Shown: in pieces, positions 4,926 through 7,968 of the stretch
Numbering within the stretch: the stretch's first letter is position 1
Layout: each line of letters begins with the position of its first letter
Source: Pseudanabaena sp. UBA1465
Lineage (GTDB): Bacteria > Cyanobacteriota > Cyanobacteriia > Pseudanabaenales > Pseudanabaenaceae
Assembly: GCA_002325645.1 (NCBI GenBank)
Contig: DCSN01000120.1
Coordinates: forward strand, 39,423 to 47,390
Length of the DNA: 7,968 bases
Reading direction: 5' to 3'
Notes under the pieces: model-generated
Databases searched by the model: none
Told to the model about the DNA's origin: nothing
The model's input: only the letters and a program-made list of their open reading frames with translations
Program-made: the position numbers and the translations under genes

Positions 4926-5825
4926 GTGGCTGCGCCTAAGTGGTTGGCTATTGTTGAAGAGCAGATTATTGTGCGTCTTGATCCCCAAGTATTGACCCAA
5001 ATTGAGGAAGATACTTTAGGATTTGCCGATCGCCTTACTTATGGTGCTGACATTATCTATAAACTCAATAGCCAAGATTTACTGCAAGTATTGGCTTCCA
5101 GTGTTGGCCTGTCACCATCAAGTCAGGGCGCGATTGTAATTTGGACTTATTACGATAATTTGCCAATATTGCGGACATTAATGAATGTTGATGGCGATCT
5201 TAGTCAAAAGATTCGTCAAGATCTGTTGCAGCATCCTCTGAGCGATCGCATTGTCAAAGCTTATGGTTTTATCGTTAGCCAAATCTCGCGCCAATTGCTC
5301 ACCGCGATCGCCGATTATGTGGAAATGAAATTACGCCCCATTGCGATCGCCACTATTTCTATGGTGACGGTATTCGCATGGTGTGAGCCGTTAAAAAAAT
5401 CAGGAAAAAATATCCATTTGCCCGATGCTGTAATTGTTAACTGTTGGAGCATGATCATTGCGGCTCCAATTACGGTGTTAATCCTTTGGTGGTTGATCTC
5501 TAGGCTGCCATTTCCGTTACCAGATGTACCTAAATCGGCACAACAGTTGGGCAGAAATTTACTTTATGTTTTAGAAAGTCGCGTTTTTCAAGTTGTGGCG
5601 ATCGCAATTATTACAATTTTACTTTTAGGTTGGCTGGCCGTTACTTTTATAGAGCCTATCAATGCTCCACTGGTTCGATTCCTTAGCAATGTCCAAACCT
5701 ATGCTGAGCTATCTTTACCGATCGCCGTGATTAGTTTACGAAAATTGATCATCAGCAATCTTAGCAAAATATTTTTGCGTTCTTCGTTCTTAGTGAAATT
5801 GCTTTTTGGACGTTTCATCCAATAA
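4926..5825 (+). CDS. Unknown membrane-anchored protein with DGD motif (third member of paralogous trio), 299 aa
   Basis: No family recognised. Residues 1-137 are soluble and contain I70-V-I-W73 and the motif T84-x3-V-D89-G90-D91-L-x3-I96-x2-D99-L-L, matching the two preceding proteins in spacing from T through D. The C-terminal half is membrane-embedded: a short hydrophobic stretch at about 139-153, a clear segment at about 168-191 (rich in I, L, V, W) and another at about 221-242. The last 35 residues are hydrophobic and basic (K/R-rich), probably an amphipathic membrane-surface helix. There is no N-terminal signal, so the DGD domain is predicted cytoplasmic. It starts with GTG behind GGAG. 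I infer it is the membrane anchor for the two soluble paralogues. HIP1 sites at 5242, 5304, 5343 and 5598. A terminator-like hairpin begins at its stop codon. Being a small channel or pore is an alternative that the sequence does not settle. Confidence 0.82.
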   Translation: MAAPKWLAIVEEQIIVRLDPQVLTQIEEDTLGFADRLTYGADIIYKLNSQDLLQVLASSVGLSPSSQGAIVIWTYYDNLPILRTLMNVDGDLSQKIRQDLLQHPLSDRIVKAYGFIVSQISRQLLTAIADYVEMKLRPIAIATISMVTVFAWCEPLKKSGKNIHLPDAVIVNCWSMIIAAPITVLILWWLISRLPFPLPDVPKSAQQLGRNLLYVLESRVFQVVAIAIITILLLGWLAVTFIEPINAPLVRFLSNVQTYAELSLPIAVISLRKLIISNLSKIFLRSSFLVKLLFGRFIQ

Positions 5826-5865
5826 TAAAATCCTAAAACCTAGGTTGTAGGGTTTAGGATTTTAT
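5825..5865 (+). terminator. Hairpin terminator after the membrane-protein gene
   Basis: Arms 5825-5842 and 5848-5865 pair at 17 of 18 positions around a 5-nt loop (GGTTG). The stem begins with the last base of the stop codon, and the 3' arm ends in GGATTTTAT followed by an A/T-rich stretch, as expected of an intrinsic terminator. It separates the three-gene cluster from the GH19 gene and argues that the latter is at least partly transcribed independently. Confidence 0.7.
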
Positions 5866-5911
5866 ATTTAATTAAGCCTACTTAACTTATCCAAACTTAA
5901 AAAATAAACCA

Positions 5912-7162
5912 ATGACACAAATTGAGATTTGGCGATCGCAAGCTGCCGCGACCTTAGCTTTTTTAGTTCCTAAAATTGTCGGTAATGCCCCCACTGCCAA
6001 CGATGGATTGGTAGATGATTTAATTAGGGTGCTTAATAATTTGCCTGCACGTCCCGACACCCGCCAACCCTATGCAGGGATTTTCCCTGCGGCAGATTTA
6101 CCCACATGGCGCAATCGTGCCGCCGCCACCCTCAAGGTGGTAGTACCTAAAATTCAAAATGTGGAAGGTAGTGTGTATGATGGCGCGATCGACAATCTGA
6201 TTCGCTTTATTCGCAATTTGCCCGCCCGTCCCACAGGGCGATCGCCCTATGCTGGACTTTTCCCAGCCGCCAATCTTGCCACATGGCGCAAGCAAGCCTC
6301 ACAGACATTAGTGGCTGCGATCGCTAAGATCACCGATCCTAAATATGTTGAGGCAGATAGCAAGATTGATGACCTAGTTCGCGCCATGAGTGGTTTGCCC
6401 CTGCGTCCGATCCTTCGCAAACCCTATGAAGGACTCTACCCAGCCACCAATCTGGTCGCATTGCGCCAATTAGTAGCCAAGCGCTTACAACAGTTAATTG
6501 ATGGGCTTAAGGATGATTTCAATCCTAAAGATATTCTCGTAGATAGTACGATTCGGGCTTTGAATAACTTGCCGCCACGCCCTGCCGATCAAGAACCCTA
6601 CGCAGGGCTATATCCTCGTACCACCGCTACACCTAATTTAATCACTCAAGCTCAACTGAGCGCGATCGCCCCCTATGCCCGACAATCGCGATTGACCCAA
6701 CTTCTCCCTTATTTAAATGAAACTATGCAGAAATATGGGATCACCACCCCACTACGCAAAGCTCATTTTCTGTCCCAAACTGCCCATGAAAGCGATGGGT
6801 TTAACACCAATGAAGAATATGCTTCTGGCGCAGACTATGAAGGACGCAGGGATTTGGGCAATACCAAATCTGGCGACGGCGTGCGCTTTAAGGGTCGTGG
6901 CTTAATCCAAGTTACAGGGCGCTCTAACTATGCTGAATGTGGCAATGATCTGGGGGTGGACTTAATTAATAATCCCCAACGCCTTGCCGATTTTGATCTT
7001 GCTTGTCTGAGTGCGGGTTGGTATTGGGACACCAGAAATCTCAATAGCTATGCTGATGATGATGACATTCTGAGAATTACTCGCATTATTAATGGTGGTT
7101 TAAACGGACTCGACGATCGCCAAAACTATCTTGATCGAGCTAAGCGAGTATTTGGCATTTAG
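5912..7162 (+). CDS. GH19 chitinase/endolysin-type hydrolase with four N-terminal 59-residue repeats
   Basis: 416-residue two-part protein. Residues 7-241 are four tandem repeats of constant period (7-65, 66-124, 125-183, 184-241), consensus W-R-x2-A-x2-T-L-x3-V-x-K-I...D-x-L-I-R-x-L-x-N-L-P-x-R-P-x3-P-Y-A-G-L-F/Y-P-A; I know no name for this repeat. Residues about 245-416 form a glycoside hydrolase family 19 domain: AHFLSQTAHESDGF (284-297) with catalytic E293, a second catalytic Glu likely E302 (or E301), the YEGRRDLGN and FKGRGLIQVTGRSNY (326-340) substrate-groove motifs, and INGGLNGLDDR near the end. The family cleaves beta-1,4 bonds in chitin or, in phage and bacterial members, peptidoglycan; in a cyanobacterium peptidoglycan is the likelier target. 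No signal peptide or membrane segment is present, so export must use another route, or the enzyme is released on lysis. No clear Shine-Dalgarno. Downstream gene follows after 51 bp. Confidence 0.93.
   Translation: MTQIEIWRSQAAATLAFLVPKIVGNAPTANDGLVDDLIRVLNNLPARPDTRQPYAGIFPAADLPTWRNRAAATLKVVVPKIQNVEGSVYDGAIDNLIRFIRNLPARPTGRSPYAGLFPAANLATWRKQASQTLVAAIAKITDPKYVEADSKIDDLVRAMSGLPLRPILRKPYEGLYPATNLVALRQLVAKRLQQLIDGLKDDFNPKDILVDSTIRALNNLPPRPADQEPYAGLYPRTTATPNLITQAQLSAIAPYARQSRLTQLLPYLNETMQKYGITTPLRKAHFLSQTAHESDGFNTNEEYASGADYEGRRDLGNTKSGDGVRFKGRGLIQVTGRSNYAECGNDLGVDLINNPQRLADFDLACLSAGWYWDTRNLNSYADDDDILRITRIINGGLNGLDDRQNYLDRAKRVFGI
5930..6634 (+). repeat. Four tandem 177-bp repeats encoding 59-residue units
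   Basis: Units at 5930-6106, 6107-6283, 6284-6460 and 6461-6634 (the last is one codon shorter). Units 1 and 2 are the most alike; units 3 and 4 diverge progressively, and unit 4 lacks the opening Trp. All retain the N/G-L-P-x-R-P and P-Y-x-G-[ILF]-[FY]-P signatures. An internal-duplication origin is clear; a wall-binding or protein-docking role is inferred from position next to a hydrolase domain. Confidence 0.9.
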
Positions 7163-7201
7163 CGTGGATGTAGAATGGATTGCATATTTACAGGTTTTGG
7201 C

Positions 7202-7206
7202 GAGGG
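7202..7206 (+). promoter_or_regulatory. Shine-Dalgarno deciding the Uma2 gene start
   Basis: GAGGG ends 7 nt before the ATG at 7214. An in-frame ATG at 7175 would add 13 residues (MDCIFTGFGEGKS) but has no such site, and MTLQP is a typical beginning for this family in cyanobacteria. Confidence 0.6.
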
Positions 7207-7213
7207 TAAATCT

Positions 7214-7968
7214 ATGACTCTGCAACCTTTAACCACTGAAGCGGCGATTCCCGATGGGATGCGTACCGCCGCCCCACATACATTTCCAGAAATCGACTAT
7301 CCCGACAGTGATGGCAATCCCATGTCTGACAATACCGAACAATATCGCTGGATTGTAATCATCAAAGAAAATCTAGAGATTATGTTTGGTGACGATCCGA
7401 ATGTATTTATCGCTGGAGACTTGTTATGGTATCCCGTCAGGTATACGCAAAAACGGTTCGCCCCAGATGTAATGGTGGCGCTTGGTAGACCCAAGGGGCG
7501 ACGCGGCTCCTATAAGCAGTGGTTAGAAGATAATATTGCGCCCCAAGTCGTATTTGAGATTTTATCGCCCAGCAATAAAGATCGCCGAGGCATGGATTCC
7601 CTTGAAGAAAAATTTGATTTTTATGAAACCTATGGCGTTAAAGAATATTACATTTACGATCCAGACGATCTGATCCTAGAAGGTTGGCAAAGGGTAGGCG
7701 ATCGCTTAGTCAAAATTCCATCGATGATGGATTGGGTCAGCCCACTTTTGGGAATTAGATTTGACTGGGCAACTGGACAAGAACTAGTATTGTCTCGCCC
7801 CGATGGTCAGAGATTTCTATCTTCTATAGAGCTAGATCACCGTTTACAGCAATCAAAAATTCAGGTTTGGCAAGAGCAACAACGAGCCGAACAAGAACGC
7901 AAACGCGCCGAAATTCATCGTCAACGTGCTGAACAAGAAAGTCAACGTGCGGAGCAAGAAAGCCAGCG
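7214..7968 (+). CDS. Uma2-family (DUF820) PD-(D/E)XK nuclease-like protein, 3' end outside window
   Basis: 251 complete codons without a stop; the gene continues past the window. The family has a restriction-endonuclease-like fold, is hugely expanded in cyanobacteria, and has no firmly established cellular role. Family landmarks: F82-A-P-D85-V-M-V (first acidic residue), F114-E115-I-L-S-P-S (second acidic residue and strand), then K133-F-D-F-Y-E-T-Y-G-V-K-E-Y-Y-I-Y-D-P (133-150). All are intact, so the nuclease core looks functional. From about residue 220 (nucleotide 7871) there is a coiled-coil tail of 7-residue units rich in R-A-E-Q-E, as in many cyanobacterial members; it may extend well beyond the window. 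Starts at 7214 behind GAGGG. It follows the GH19 gene by 51 bp on the same strand, but the link is probably only positional. Confidence 0.9.
   Translation, partial: MTLQPLTTEAAIPDGMRTAAPHTFPEIDYPDSDGNPMSDNTEQYRWIVIIKENLEIMFGDDPNVFIAGDLLWYPVRYTQKRFAPDVMVALGRPKGRRGSYKQWLEDNIAPQVVFEILSPSNKDRRGMDSLEEKFDFYETYGVKEYYIYDPDDLILEGWQRVGDRLVKIPSMMDWVSPLLGIRFDWATGQELVLSRPDGQRFLSSIELDHRLQQSKIQVWQEQQRAEQERKRAEIHRQRAEQESQRAEQESQ
7871..7968 (+). repeat. 21-bp near-repeats encoding a heptad coiled coil
   Basis: Successive 21-bp units encode RAEQE-containing heptads (QQRAEQE, RKRAEIH, RQRAEQE, SQRAEQE). The last two units seen are the most alike. The array runs off the window end, so its length is unknown. Such tracts are common in cyanobacterial Uma2 proteins and vary in copy number. 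Confidence 0.75.

Noticed and set aside
6717..6905. Out-of-phase open frame within the GH19 domain
   Set aside because: It overlaps the conserved catalytic region in another frame; a shadow.
7175..7213. Upstream in-frame ATG for the Uma2 gene
   Set aside because: No ribosome-binding site and a non-conserved extension; ATG at 7214 has GAGGG at good spacing.

Overview
The window is almost certainly cyanobacterial. The octamer GCGATCGC (HIP1) occurs at least 16 times in 8 kb (for example 111-118, 427-434, 535-542, 566-573, 2085-2092, 5304-5311, 6662-6669, 7698-7705), against roughly one per 65 kb expected by chance. The remaining content also fits: a LivK-type lipoprotein of the cyanobacterial kind, a Uma2 nuclease with a heptad tail, and several small genes without recognisable family. 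A Pseudanabaena-like filamentous, non-heterocystous lineage is a guess from overall flavour only.

Layout. A ribonuclease III gene (86-808, minus) is divergent from a substrate-binding lipoprotein gene of a branched-chain/neutral amino-acid ABC transporter (1026-2345, plus). The 217-bp divergent spacer holds a perfect 25-bp inverted repeat with a 3-nt loop. Two small unrecognised genes follow on the plus strand (2446-2838 and 3016-3279). Next come three consecutive unrecognised genes (3402-3842, 3890-4828, 4926-5825), a hairpin terminator, a GH19 chitinase/endolysin-type hydrolase carrying four 59-residue repeats (5912-7162), and the 5' part of a Uma2-family gene that runs off the window (7214 onward).

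The most interesting result is that the three consecutive unknown proteins, which look different overall (146 aa acidic-tailed; 312 aa coiled-coil; 299 aa membrane-anchored), share one spaced motif: T-x3-[ILV]-D-G-D-[IL]-x3-[IF]-x2-D-[FL]-[FL]. The first two also share an upstream KNF...LEI-x-T block and a downstream D-[FL]-H-x3-V-[DE] block. I infer a divergent paralogous trio forming a soluble/coiled-coil/membrane set of undescribed function. The neighbouring repeat-GH19 protein, which has no signal peptide, may or may not belong to it; a strong hairpin separates the two.

A second theme is intergenic hairpins. Four (845-855, 867-919, 2346-2382, 4838-4894) have unrelated arms but the same kind of tip, GC-[AG]AA-GC, which suggests a family of palindromic elements or common selection for ultra-stable tips. 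The 25-bp one lies 58 bp upstream of the RNase III gene and could place an RNase III substrate in that gene's own leader.

No RNA genes, insertion sequences, CRISPR arrays or riboswitches were recognised, and no gene-free stretch exceeds 300 bp.
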